The notes beneath the pieces were generated by a model. The model saw only the letters and a program-made list of their open reading frames with translations, ran no database searches and was not told where the DNA came from. Shown here in pieces: positions 16,804-24,588 of a DNA stretch of 43,730 nt (position 1 is the stretch's first letter; the number at the start of each line of letters is the position of its first letter). The stretch is taken from NCBI GenBank assembly GCA_934130235.1, contig CAKOXU010000004.1, positions 1-43,730 on the forward strand, written 5' to 3'. The translations under genes were made by a program, and so were the position numbers. This stretch comes from an uncultured Bacilli bacterium (GTDB taxonomy: Bacteria > Bacillota_I > Bacilli_A > RF39 > UBA660).

Positions 16804-17592
16804 ATGAATTCCGATAAATATATTATAAAGAAAAATAGTAAGTTTTTGTTTTGGTTGGCAAGTTATTTAGATAATTATGATGAAGATTATTTTCCTTATT
16901 TGGATTTAGTAGAAATGCAAAAATTTATAGATGAGCTTACTAATATATATATTAATAAGTATAATGATGATTTATTAAATGATAATTGTATTGATGATTT
17001 ATATACAATTTGTGATGATTGTAATTTATTTAAAACAAGTATGTTATCTTTTGATAAGAAGTGCTATTATTTCTTAAAAGGAAGAATTAATTGTAGTTCT
17101 AATACCATTATACGTAATAGTTTTCCACTACCTAAACCTAATACAGTAGCAGTTACGACTATTAGTTTTGATGGTAATGAAATGCCTATTTATATTAGAA
17201 CAAAAGATACACATATTATTGAACCTAAGAGTGTCTTTGAAGTAGAATTAGGCAATGATTGTGATATATTTAAGTTAATTTTATTATTAGCTAAATCAAA
17301 TAAAAATATTGATTATTCTAATTTAACTAATATGTTTTCAAATTATTCATTTAATTTACAAATAAGGGATAGATTGATAGAATCAACAATGTATAAAATT
17401 ATTTATACATCAAAAAGTATTGATATTGGACTTATAAGGGCTCAATTATTTCTAAGGGAACTTAAAAACAATTATGAACACATAAATGTAGAAATACCTA
17501 GTCTTGATGAATTAAAACTTGTTTCTTCATCAAGACTTGGTAATAATCAACTTTTATATCAAGTATTGGAGAATAAGTCTAGAATTAAGTAA
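16804..17592 (+). CDS. Unknown soluble protein between uvrC and proS
   Basis: 262 residues from ATG 16804, chosen because GGAGGGAG at 16790-16797 is well placed (the in-frame TTG at 16768 overlaps the promoter). The first half is acidic and Cys-containing (CIDDLYTICDDCNLF, SFDKKCYYFLKGRINC). The second half is mixed alpha/beta, with VAVTTISFDGNEMPIYIR and a stretch rich in Lys/Asn/Ile. No signal or membrane segment and no family recognised. It has its own promoter and terminator, so it is a single-gene unit. Confidence 0.65.
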   Translation: MNSDKYIIKKNSKFLFWLASYLDNYDEDYFPYLDLVEMQKFIDELTNIYINKYNDDLLNDNCIDDLYTICDDCNLFKTSMLSFDKKCYYFLKGRINCSSNTIIRNSFPLPKPNTVAVTTISFDGNEMPIYIRTKDTHIIEPKSVFEVELGNDCDIFKLILLLAKSNKNIDYSNLTNMFSNYSFNLQIRDRLIESTMYKIIYTSKSIDIGLIRAQLFLRELKNNYEHINVEIPSLDELKLVSSSRLGNNQLLYQVLENKSRIK

Positions 17593-17619
17593 GAAATCTG
17601 TTAAAAAGATTTCTTTTTT
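17591..17619 (+). terminator. Intrinsic terminator before proS
   Basis: AAGAAATCT pairs with AGATTTCTT around GTTAAAA, followed by a T run. A TATAAT box for proS-frr follows near 17632. Confidence 0.85.
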
Positions 17620-17657
17620 AACAATTATTTGATATAATTGTTAAAGGAGTTGATAAT

Positions 17658-19346
17658 ATGAGACTTAGTAATTCATTTTTTTACACTCTAAGAGAAAATG
17701 TAAAAGATGAAGAATCAGTTAGTGGCAATTTATTAGTTAGAGCTGGTATGATAAAAAAGACAAGTAATGGTATTTATACATATATGCCTCTTGGACTTAA
17801 GGTTTTACAAAATATTGAAAATATTGTAAGAGAGGAAATGAATAAGTCTGGTGCACAAGAGTTGAAAATGCCACAGTTGCTTCCTCAAGATTTATTTGAA
17901 TCAAGTGGAAGACTTAATAATTTTGGCGATAGTATGTTTAAATTAAATGATAGATATAATAGACCTTTAGCGCTCGGACCAACTCATGAAGAATTATTTG
18001 CTATAGCTGCTGGTCAAATGATTAGAAGTTATAAAGATATGCCATTTAATTTATATCAAATAGGTAATAAATATAGAGATGAAGTAAGGCCTAGATTAGG
18101 TTTAATTAGAGTTAGAGAATTTATAATGAAAGATGCTTATAGTTTCGATACTGATCTTAAAGGTTTAGATGAATCATATAATAAAATGTATAATGCTTAT
18201 AATAATATTTTTTCTAGAATTGGATTAAATTATAAAATAGTAAAGGCTGATACTGGTGTAATGGGTGGATTTTTGTCAGAAGAATATCAGGCTATTACGG
18301 ATACAGGTGAAGATATTTTAGTATTATGTGATAGTTGTGATTATGCTTCTAACATTGAAGTCTCAGAATGTAAAATAGAAGATCAAACGGATGTTATACA
18401 AAAGTTAGAAATAGTTCATACACCTAATTGCAAAACAATAGATGATGTATGTAATCTTTTAAAAATATCACAAAAAAATTCAATTAAAGCACTTCTAATG
18501 AATGTTTCAAATGAATTAGTAGTATTTTTTATTAGGGGCGATAGAGAATTAAATGAAACTAAAGTTTGTAAATTATTACACGTTAACGAAATTAGCTTTG
18601 CGGATGATGATTTAATATCTAGTTCAAATGCAGTTCCGGGATTTACAGGACCTGTTGATTTAAATGCGAAAGTGATAATAGATGAAGAGGTATTACATAT
18701 GAAAAATTTCTGTTGTGGTGCTAATAAAAAAGATTATCACTATATAAATGTTAACTTAAATGATATAAAATATGATATGGTTGGAGATATAAAGCAAGTG
18801 GTAGAAGGCGATATTTGTCCTAAATGCGGTGGCCATTTATACTTCAAAAAAGGAATAGAAGTAGGAAATATATTTAAATTAGGTACAAAATATTGTGAAG
18901 CTTTAAATATATCATATTTAGATAGTAATAATAAATTAAATTATCCCTATATGGGGTGTTATGGTTTAGGTATTCCTAGGACTATGGCTGGTGTAGTAGA
19001 ACAATCACATGATTCAAAAGGTATTATCTGGCCGATGTCAATCGCGCCTTATAAAGTGTCCATAGTTGTTGTATCAACTAAAGATGAAGAACAAATCAAT
19101 TTTGCTAATAAATTATATGATGAATTAATTGATATGAATATTGAGACTATACTTGATGATAGAGATGAACGAGTAGGTGTTAAATTTAATGATATGGATT
19201 TGATAGGAATCCCTATTAGAATAACAGTTGGAAAAAAATTATCTGAAGATAAAGTAGAGCTTAAACTTAGAGATTCTGATGATATCGTATTAGTTGATAT
19301 TAAAGATATAAAAGAAGAAGTATTAAAGTTAATAAAAGGAGAATAA
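17658..19346 (+). CDS. proS: Prolyl-tRNA synthetase, bacterial type with editing insertion
   Basis: 562 residues, the usual bacterial form. Class II motifs are visible: RAGMIKKTSNGIYTYMPLG (motif 1 region), LGPTHEELFA, YRDEVRPRLGLIRVREFIMK (motif 2) and GCYGLGIPRTMAG (motif 3). The insertion between about 220 and 400 is the YbaK-like editing domain, with GDRELNETKV and FTGPVDLN. The C-terminal anticodon-binding domain follows (KVSIVVVSTKDEEQ). It charges tRNA-Pro and clears Ala mischarging. Directly followed by frr with a 3-base gap, so a translation operon. Confidence 0.95.
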   Translation: MRLSNSFFYTLRENVKDEESVSGNLLVRAGMIKKTSNGIYTYMPLGLKVLQNIENIVREEMNKSGAQELKMPQLLPQDLFESSGRLNNFGDSMFKLNDRYNRPLALGPTHEELFAIAAGQMIRSYKDMPFNLYQIGNKYRDEVRPRLGLIRVREFIMKDAYSFDTDLKGLDESYNKMYNAYNNIFSRIGLNYKIVKADTGVMGGFLSEEYQAITDTGEDILVLCDSCDYASNIEVSECKIEDQTDVIQKLEIVHTPNCKTIDDVCNLLKISQKNSIKALLMNVSNELVVFFIRGDRELNETKVCKLLHVNEISFADDDLISSSNAVPGFTGPVDLNAKVIIDEEVLHMKNFCCGANKKDYHYINVNLNDIKYDMVGDIKQVVEGDICPKCGGHLYFKKGIEVGNIFKLGTKYCEALNISYLDSNNKLNYPYMGCYGLGIPRTMAGVVEQSHDSKGIIWPMSIAPYKVSIVVVSTKDEEQINFANKLYDELIDMNIETILDDRDERVGVKFNDMDLIGIPIRITVGKKLSEDKVELKLRDSDDIVLVDIKDIKEEVLKLIKGE

Positions 19347-19349
19347 TAA

Positions 19350-19892
19350 ATGGAAGATATTTTAATGGAAGTAGAAATGGATATGGAGAATGCCATTTCA
19401 AATTTAGAGAAAAGATTTACAAATATACGTGCAGGACGTGCTAATCCTACTATTTTAGATGGAGTTATGGTTACTTATTATGGTGCAGAAACTCCATTAA
19501 AACAACTTGCTACTATTTCAATACCTGAGGCACGCCAATTGATGATTAAACCTTTTGATAAATCTAGTATTTCAGCTATAGAAAAAGGAATATATGAAGC
19601 TAATATAGGACTTACACCAAATAATAATGGTGAATGTATTATACTAAATATTCCTGCTTTGACAGAGGAAACTAGAAGAGAATATGTTAAACAAGCTAAA
19701 GAATATGCGGAAGATGCTAAAATTGCGCTTAGAAATATAAGACAAGATGCTAATAATAATATTAAAAAATTAGAAATTAGTGAAGATTTGATTAAAGAAG
19801 GGCAAGAAGATGTTCAAGAATTAATAAATAAATATAATAAAATAGTAGATGAAAAGTTTAAAGTAAAAGAAAATGAATTGATGACTGTATAA
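19350..19892 (+). CDS. frr: Ribosome recycling factor
   Basis: 180 residues, a normal length. The family motifs are present: RFTNIRAGRANPTILDGVMV, YGAETPLKQLATISIPEARQ, IPALTEETRREYVKQAKEYA and the C-terminal helix RNIRQDANNNIKK. It splits post-termination ribosomes with EF-G. RBS AAAGGAG. Its stop codon overlaps the first copy of the 34-bp repeat and terminator. Confidence 0.95.
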   Translation: MEDILMEVEMDMENAISNLEKRFTNIRAGRANPTILDGVMVTYYGAETPLKQLATISIPEARQLMIKPFDKSSISAIEKGIYEANIGLTPNNNGECIILNIPALTEETRREYVKQAKEYAEDAKIALRNIRQDANNNIKKLEISEDLIKEGQEDVQELINKYNKIVDEKFKVKENELMTV

Positions 19893-19924
19893 AAAACACG
19901 AAAAGTGTTTTTTTGTTTTAAATA
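19891..19924 (+). repeat. 34-bp direct repeat, left copy (frr terminator)
   Basis: A perfect 34-bp match to 22854-22887. It contains an intrinsic terminator (AAAAACAC pairing with GTGTTTTT, T run) and ten bases beyond. The first two bases are the end of the frr stop codon. Confidence 0.95.
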
Positions 19925-19963
19925 GAAAAGTTTTAAAAGCATAAACAGAATATTTTTATAAAT

Positions 19964-19992
19964 TTGACAATTTATATTAAATTTGATATATT
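19964..19992 (+). promoter_or_regulatory. Promoter of the peptide/E1/ABC-F cassette
   Basis: TTGACA at 19964-19969, 17-base spacer, TATATT at 19987-19992. The leader that follows contains a small hairpin, GTAAAA/TTTTAC at about 19997-20016. Confidence 0.75.
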
Positions 19993-20042
19993 ACTCGTAA
20001 AAGTTGTAAGTTTTACTTTCAAGCTGAATGGGAGGGATAATA

Positions 20043-20108
20043 ATGGATTTTACTATTAGTAGAGTTGAAGAAAATAAATTTGAGTGCCATGTTGATCAAA
20101 ATTGTTAA
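20043..20108 (+). CDS. 21-residue peptide, putative RiPP precursor
   Basis: A very short gene: ATG 20043, stop TAA 20106-20108. It has the strongest ribosome binding site of the cassette (GGAGGG at 20031-20036, 6-base spacing) and a promoter with a TTGACA box. The peptide begins MDFTISRVEE, is acidic in the middle and ends ECHVDQNC, giving Cys15 and a C-terminal Cys21 with Asn20 next to it. Two Cys and a short acidic leader-like N-terminus are typical of a modified-peptide precursor. The neighbouring E1-like enzyme is of the type that activates peptide C-termini (MccB acts on a C-terminal Asn in microcin C). Here the last residue is Cys, so the chemistry would differ or the Cys would be removed first. 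No transporter is adjacent. Confidence 0.6.
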   Translation: MDFTISRVEENKFECHVDQNC

Positions 20109-20128
20109 TACTGGCCAAAACTGGAAAT

Positions 20129-20166
20129 ATCTTATAAAAGGCTTATTAATAAGCCTTTTATAAGAT
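20129..20166 (+). promoter_or_regulatory. Long perfect hairpin between the peptide and E1 genes
   Basis: An 18-bp perfect inverted repeat with a 2-base centre (ATCTTATAAAAGGCTTAT and its complement), so the real loop is the inner few bases. It is followed by TTAAAGGAGG, not a T run, so it is not a plain terminator. It would stabilise or partly terminate the short peptide message and lower expression of the downstream enzymes, as the stem-loop between mccA and mccB does in microcin C operons. Confidence 0.75.
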
Positions 20167-20181
20167 TAAAGGAGGTATTTT

Positions 20182-21210
20182 TTGTTAATAATAAATTCTT
20201 TAAAACCTTTTTATAAAAATTCTGGCGAAAAAATAATTAGAATGGGAAATTTTAAAGGTTCTGCAAAAGAACTTAAATACACAAAAAATGAATTATTAGA
20301 ATTATTCAGATTGGTTGAAACACCCATTGAAAGGAATGAATTGATTCATAAAATGAAAAACAAATTTCACTTATCTGAAAATGAAATTAATAGGTCATTA
20401 GATTATTTAATAAAAGAGAATTTTATAACTGAATATGAACAGTTAGAAAAGGTAATTAATAGTGGATATTTAAACAGGCAAAATTTATTTTTTTCTATGG
20501 TTAGTGAAAAAACAAAAATATGGAATTTAAAAAAGCAACCAACCATTTTAATATTAGGTCTTGGAGGAATAGGATCAAATGTGTGTTATATCCTTTCAAG
20601 GGCTGGTTTTAGTAATTTTATTTTAGTAGATCATGATAGTGTTGAAGAAACAAATTTGATTCGTCAATTTCCGTATTCAAACTGTGATGTTGGCAAGGAT
20701 AAAGCAAGTGTTCTTGCAAAAAAAATAAATTGCAAGAATACTCGTATAATAAATAGAAAAATATTAAACGAACGTGATATAGAAGATGAAATAGTAAAGG
20801 CTGATTTTGTAATATGTACATTGGATAAACCGACTAGAATTATTAGAAGAATAATAAATAAATTATGCGTAAAGCATAACAAACCGGTAATTTTTTCGGG
20901 TTTTTCTGAACATGTTGCAATGATAGGACCGTTTGTTGTTCCGTCACAATCAGCATGCTTAAAATGCATTGAGAAAGAGACGTCAAGTAAACCACTAAAC
21001 AATGTTAAAATTGTACCTTCATATGGGCCATTGTGTCTTTTAATATCAAGCATTGTTTCTAATGAAGTAATTAATTATTGTTTAAAATTTAATAGCAATA
21101 ATTTAATCGGTAAAACATTAATGTTAAATATATTGACGTATGAAATAAACATAATTAATTGGAGTAAAAAAAAGAAATGTGAGGTGTGCTCGATTAATGA
21201 TAGTAAGTAA
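20182..21210 (+). CDS. MccB/ThiF-like E1 adenylating enzyme
   Basis: 342 residues from TTG 20182, supported by GGAGGT at 20171-20176. Residues 1-110 form a winged-helix-like region (TKNELLELFRLVETPIERNE) of the kind that binds leader peptides (RRE). The adenylation domain shows the nucleotide loop GLGGIGS (126-132), Asp150 at the end of strand 2 (FILVDHD), NLIRQF (158-163) with the conserved Arg, Lys173 and Asp215 in CTLDKP. Two Cys pairs, C259-x-x-C262 and C333-x-x-C336, form a structural zinc site as in MoeB, ThiF and MccB. These enzymes make an acyl-AMP on a peptide C-terminus. The only small peptide nearby is the upstream 21-mer. The ABC-F start codon overlaps its end by 14 bases. Confidence 0.85.
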   Translation: MLIINSLKPFYKNSGEKIIRMGNFKGSAKELKYTKNELLELFRLVETPIERNELIHKMKNKFHLSENEINRSLDYLIKENFITEYEQLEKVINSGYLNRQNLFFSMVSEKTKIWNLKKQPTILILGLGGIGSNVCYILSRAGFSNFILVDHDSVEETNLIRQFPYSNCDVGKDKASVLAKKINCKNTRIINRKILNERDIEDEIVKADFVICTLDKPTRIIRRIINKLCVKHNKPVIFSGFSEHVAMIGPFVVPSQSACLKCIEKETSSKPLNNVKIVPSYGPLCLLISSIVSNEVINYCLKFNSNNLIGKTLMLNILTYEINIINWSKKKKCEVCSINDSK

Positions 21211-22807
21211 TTTAAAAAAACAATTAAACGGTAAAAATATTATAAATGATATTTCATTTTCATTGTCAGATGGAAATAAAGTTGGATTGGTTGGGTTAAA
21301 TGGCTCAGGGAAAACAACGTTATTAAGAATTTTATCTGCTGATTTAAAAGTAGATTCTGGTACAATCAATTATGATAGCGAATCTGTTGGATATTTAAAG
21401 CAAGAAATACCACTTGTGTATAATGATTTATCAATAATTGACTATATAAAAAAAGAAACAGGAATCGATAAGCTTGAAAAAATTTTACATGAACTGGAAA
21501 ATAATTTAGATGAAAATAATATGGATATGTATGGTGATATTTTAAATCAATATTTGGCAATTGATGGTTATATGTTTGATGATAATTTAAAAAATATTTT
21601 AGGCGGATTACATTTTCAAAAAGATTTAAATTGTAAAATAAAATTATTGTCAGGTGGAGAAAAAATTAAAATTTTATTATCTACTTTACTTTTAGAAAAC
21701 AAAGATATTTTATTACTAGATGAGCCGACAAATAATCTTGATATTGAAGCAATCGAATGGTTAGAGAACTATTTGAAATCTATAAATAAAAAAATAATAA
21801 TAGTATCGCATGATGAAGAATTTTTAAATAATATTGTTAATAGAATTTTTGAGTTAAAAGATGGTAAATTAAATGAATATAATTTATCATATAATGAGTA
21901 TTTAATTCGTAAAAAGCAAGAATATGAAAAACAAAAAGAGGAGTATTTAAAGGCTCAAGATCAAAAGATTAAACTAAAAAAGCAAGTTCAAAAAGCAAAA
22001 GAATGGGCAAGCAAAGGAAACAGTAAGAAAAATTGTTCCGATAATGATAAAATAGCCAATAATTATGCGGTTGAGAAAACAAATATGAAAAACATTTCAA
22101 AATTAACTAAGTCTTTACAAAACTTAGAAATACCTGATTTTGAAGAACAAAAACCTATAAAAGTGTTTTTTGAATTTGATAATTCAAAAGGCAATAAAGA
22201 TATAATTTTGGAAAATTTAGTATGCGGGTATGATAATTTTAAAACGCCACAAATTGATTTAATTATACCATTTGGAACAAGAATTATGATAAGCGGAGGA
22301 AATGGAACAGGAAAAACAACGCTGATTAAAACTATTTTAAAACAAATATCTCCGTTGATTGGCTCAGTTAAAATAGGAAATGATGCGAGAATAGGTTATA
22401 TTTCGCAAAATACATTAGAAGAAAAAAATGATTTAAATATATATGAATATATAACTAATGGCGAATTAACAATAGAAAAATCACAAATATTTGTTTTGTT
22501 AAATAAATTTAATATAGATTATAATGATAGAAATAAATTATATTCTTCTTTGTCTCCTGGCGAAAGAACTCGAATAAATTTAGTAAAATTGGCTTTGAAC
22601 AAAATAAATGTATTGATATTGGATGAGGTTACGAATCATTTAGATAAGGAAGCACTTGATTTAATATATGAACTTGTAGAAGATTATGGAGGCACTATAA
22701 TAAGCATTTCCCATAACAGAAAATATAATGAATATTTAAATGCAAGTATTGATTTGAACATCGAAAATGGTGAGATAAAGCAAAACGTATTACATAAATT
22801 TAGATAG
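21197..22807 (+). CDS. ABC-F family ATPase, putative ribosome-protection protein
   Basis: 536 residues from ATG 21197, with GAGGTG at 21181-21186; the more upstream in-frame ATG at 21179 overlaps the E1 zinc-site codons and lacks a binding site. Two nucleotide-binding domains: Walker A GLNGSGKT (33-40), signature LSGGEK (151-156), Walker B LLLDEPTNNLD; then GGNGTGKT (367-374), LSPGER (452-457), LILDEVTNHLD, where Val replaces the usual Pro. There are no membrane helices. A charged linker of about 85 residues (235-320, QEYEKQKEEYLKAQDQK) is the P-site tRNA interaction motif that reaches the ribosome. Antibiotic-resistance ABC-F proteins (Vga, Lsa, Msr types) dislodge ribosome-targeting drugs. 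Coupled to the E1 gene, it is probably self-immunity or a sensor; a housekeeping ABC-F role is the alternative. Confidence 0.85.
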   Translation: MIVSNLKKQLNGKNIINDISFSLSDGNKVGLVGLNGSGKTTLLRILSADLKVDSGTINYDSESVGYLKQEIPLVYNDLSIIDYIKKETGIDKLEKILHELENNLDENNMDMYGDILNQYLAIDGYMFDDNLKNILGGLHFQKDLNCKIKLLSGGEKIKILLSTLLLENKDILLLDEPTNNLDIEAIEWLENYLKSINKKIIIVSHDEEFLNNIVNRIFELKDGKLNEYNLSYNEYLIRKKQEYEKQKEEYLKAQDQKIKLKKQVQKAKEWASKGNSKKNCSDNDKIANNYAVEKTNMKNISKLTKSLQNLEIPDFEEQKPIKVFFEFDNSKGNKDIILENLVCGYDNFKTPQIDLIIPFGTRIMISGGNGTGKTTLIKTILKQISPLIGSVKIGNDARIGYISQNTLEEKNDLNIYEYITNGELTIEKSQIFVLLNKFNIDYNDRNKLYSSLSPGERTRINLVKLALNKINVLILDEVTNHLDKEALDLIYELVEDYGGTIISISHNRKYNEYLNASIDLNIENGEIKQNVLHKFR

Positions 22808-22853
22808 GCATATAAAATAAACTTTTTTAGAAGAATATATTATAGTAAAAGTA

Positions 22854-22880
22854 AAAAAACACGAAAAGTGTTTTTTTGTT
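22854..22880 (+). terminator. Intrinsic terminator of the peptide/E1/ABC-F cassette
   Basis: AAAAACAC pairs with GTGTTTTT around a GAAAA loop, then seven T. The same structure ends frr at 19891. Confidence 0.85.
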
Positions 22881-22887
22881 TTAAATA
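22854..22887 (+). repeat. 34-bp direct repeat, right copy
   Basis: Perfect copy of 19891-19924, including the terminator, 46 bases after the ABC-F stop. The two copies enclose 2.93 kb. The AI-2E transporter gene begins 27 bases further on. Confidence 0.95.
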
Positions 22888-22914
22888 ATATGATATACTT
22901 ATTATGGTGATGAT

Positions 22915-24027
22915 ATGAATAAAGATTTAAATGAAGTTGTTAAATTAAGTAAGAAAATACTTAAGGTCATATATTTACTATTAATAATTGTAGGTGCTTT
23001 TGTAGTTCTTAAAATATTTAAGGAGTTAAATATCCTAGGTATTGTTACTACTATCTTAAAAATATTAATACCATTGTTCCTGGGTATAGTTATTGCTTGG
23101 TTATTAAATCCATTAATTAACAAATTGGAATCAAAGGGATTAAAGAGAAATATAGGACTTATATTATCATATATTGTATTGATAGGTCTCATTGTATTAT
23201 TTTTAAGTGCTTTATTACCTATGTTATATAATCAAATTCTTGAATTGGTGGATTCACTTCCTAGTATATTCAGTAGTATGCAAAACTGGTTAAACGGTAT
23301 ATTTGATAGATTAAATGATATTGAAGCTATAGATATTGCTGAGGTAAAGGACACTCTTACTAATAAATTATCAGATTTTACTAAGGATCTTTCAACCTCA
23401 CTTCCTAGTATTATAATTAACTTCTTATCATCAGTAGCTTCTTATATAGGAACTTTTGTTTTAGGACTTGTTATTGGTTTCTTCTTATTAATTAATACAG
23501 ATAATTTGGGTAATACTATACTTGATATAATACCTAAAAAGCATAGAGGAGGAATTAAAGAATTATATATTAGAATAGATAAAACTTTAAGAAACTATGT
23601 TAATGGCGCTATTATTGATTCTTTTGTAGTTTTTGTTGTATCTAGTGTTGCCTTTGCAATTATTGGTTTAAAAGCTCCGCTTCTTTTTGGATTGTTCTGC
23701 GGACTTATGAATGTTATTCCGTATTTAGGGCCATATATAGGTGGCGCTCCTGCAGTAGTAGTTGGGCTTTCTCAAAGTACTACAATTGGTATAACTGTTT
23801 TAATAGCAATAGCGATTATTCAATTTATTGAAGGTAATTTACTTCAAACTTTAATTATAAGTAAAACTACCAAGTTAAATCCAATTACTATTATTATAGG
23901 ATTATTAGTGTTTGGCCATTTCTTTGGAATTATAGGTATGTTGCTTTCAACTCCAATTATAGGTGTATTAAAGGTTATATATCATTATTTTGATGAAAAA
24001 TATGATTTGTTCTATTTAAGTAGGTGA
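22915..24027 (+). CDS. AI-2E family transporter (YtvI-like) membrane protein
   Basis: 370 residues with about eight hydrophobic segments, the usual size of this family. Telling stretches are GIVIAWLLNPLINKLESKG near the start, LVIGFFLLINTD, a soluble loop with KKHRGGIKELYIRIDKTLRN, and the C-terminal FGLFCGLMNVIPYLGPYIGG and GLLVFGHFFGIIGMLLSTP. The family was named after TqsA of E. coli, but most members in Bacillota have no proven substrate; sodium/proton antiport is known for some. RBS GGTGATGAT. It starts an operon that runs into the two kinase genes. Confidence 0.9.
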   Translation: MNKDLNEVVKLSKKILKVIYLLLIIVGAFVVLKIFKELNILGIVTTILKILIPLFLGIVIAWLLNPLINKLESKGLKRNIGLILSYIVLIGLIVLFLSALLPMLYNQILELVDSLPSIFSSMQNWLNGIFDRLNDIEAIDIAEVKDTLTNKLSDFTKDLSTSLPSIIINFLSSVASYIGTFVLGLVIGFFLLINTDNLGNTILDIIPKKHRGGIKELYIRIDKTLRNYVNGAIIDSFVVFVVSSVAFAIIGLKAPLLFGLFCGLMNVIPYLGPYIGGAPAVVVGLSQSTTIGITVLIAIAIIQFIEGNLLQTLIISKTTKLNPITIIIGLLVFGHFFGIIGMLLSTPIIGVLKVIYHYFDEKYDLFYLSR

Positions 24028-24030
24028 TTT

Positions 24031-24588
24031 ATGTATAAAAAAAGAAATTTTAAGCTTTTCTTAATAAGTGGTAAGGCGAGAAGTGGTAAAGATGAAGTAG
24101 CGCGTATAATAAGTAATTATTATACAGATTTAGACGTTATTACACTTTCTTTTGGACATTATGTTAAACAGTATGCTAAAGGTATTAGTAATTGGGATGG
24201 TAGTGAAGAGACAAAGCCGCGTACTTTATTACAAAATATTGGAATAGAGCTTATTAGAGACAATATAGATGATAAACTTTTTATAAGAAGAATGATAGAG
24301 GATATAGAAGTCTATTCATATTTTTATGATGTTATAGTAGTAAATGATGTTAGATTAAAAAGTGAACTATATGATTTGAAGGATAAGTATCCAAATAGTA
24401 TTTCTGTAAGAGTTAATAGACTAAATTTTGATAATAAGTTAAATAACGAAGAAAAAAATCATGCAACGGAAATTGAGTTGGATAATGCAGCTTTTGATTA
24501 TGTTATAAATAATACAGGTGATTACGAAGAGTTAATCAAAAATACTAATGATGTTTTAGGGAGATGTTATGAAAGTAATAGCGATTGA
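24031..24588 (+). CDS. P-loop deoxynucleotide monophosphate kinase-like protein
   Basis: 185 residues. Walker A SGKARSGKDEVAR at about 10-22; LSFGHYVKQYAKGI and TKPRTLLQNIGIELIRD follow, with the second strand ending in VIVVNDVRLKSEL (Asp and Arg of the kinase active site). This pattern is that of the dNMP kinase family (phage T4 gp1-like) also found in many Bacillota next to core genes. It would phosphorylate a dNMP, but the base preference cannot be read from sequence. It overlaps the cmk start by 20 bases. Confidence 0.7.
   Translation: MYKKRNFKLFLISGKARSGKDEVARIISNYYTDLDVITLSFGHYVKQYAKGISNWDGSEETKPRTLLQNIGIELIRDNIDDKLFIRRMIEDIEVYSYFYDVIVVNDVRLKSELYDLKDKYPNSISVRVNRLNFDNKLNNEEKNHATEIELDNAAFDYVINNTGDYEELIKNTNDVLGRCYESNSD

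Noticed and set aside
6736..22887. Integrative element or prophage with att sites
   Set aside because: No integrase, transposase, recombinase or phage structural gene in the window, and the three repeats differ in sequence and length.
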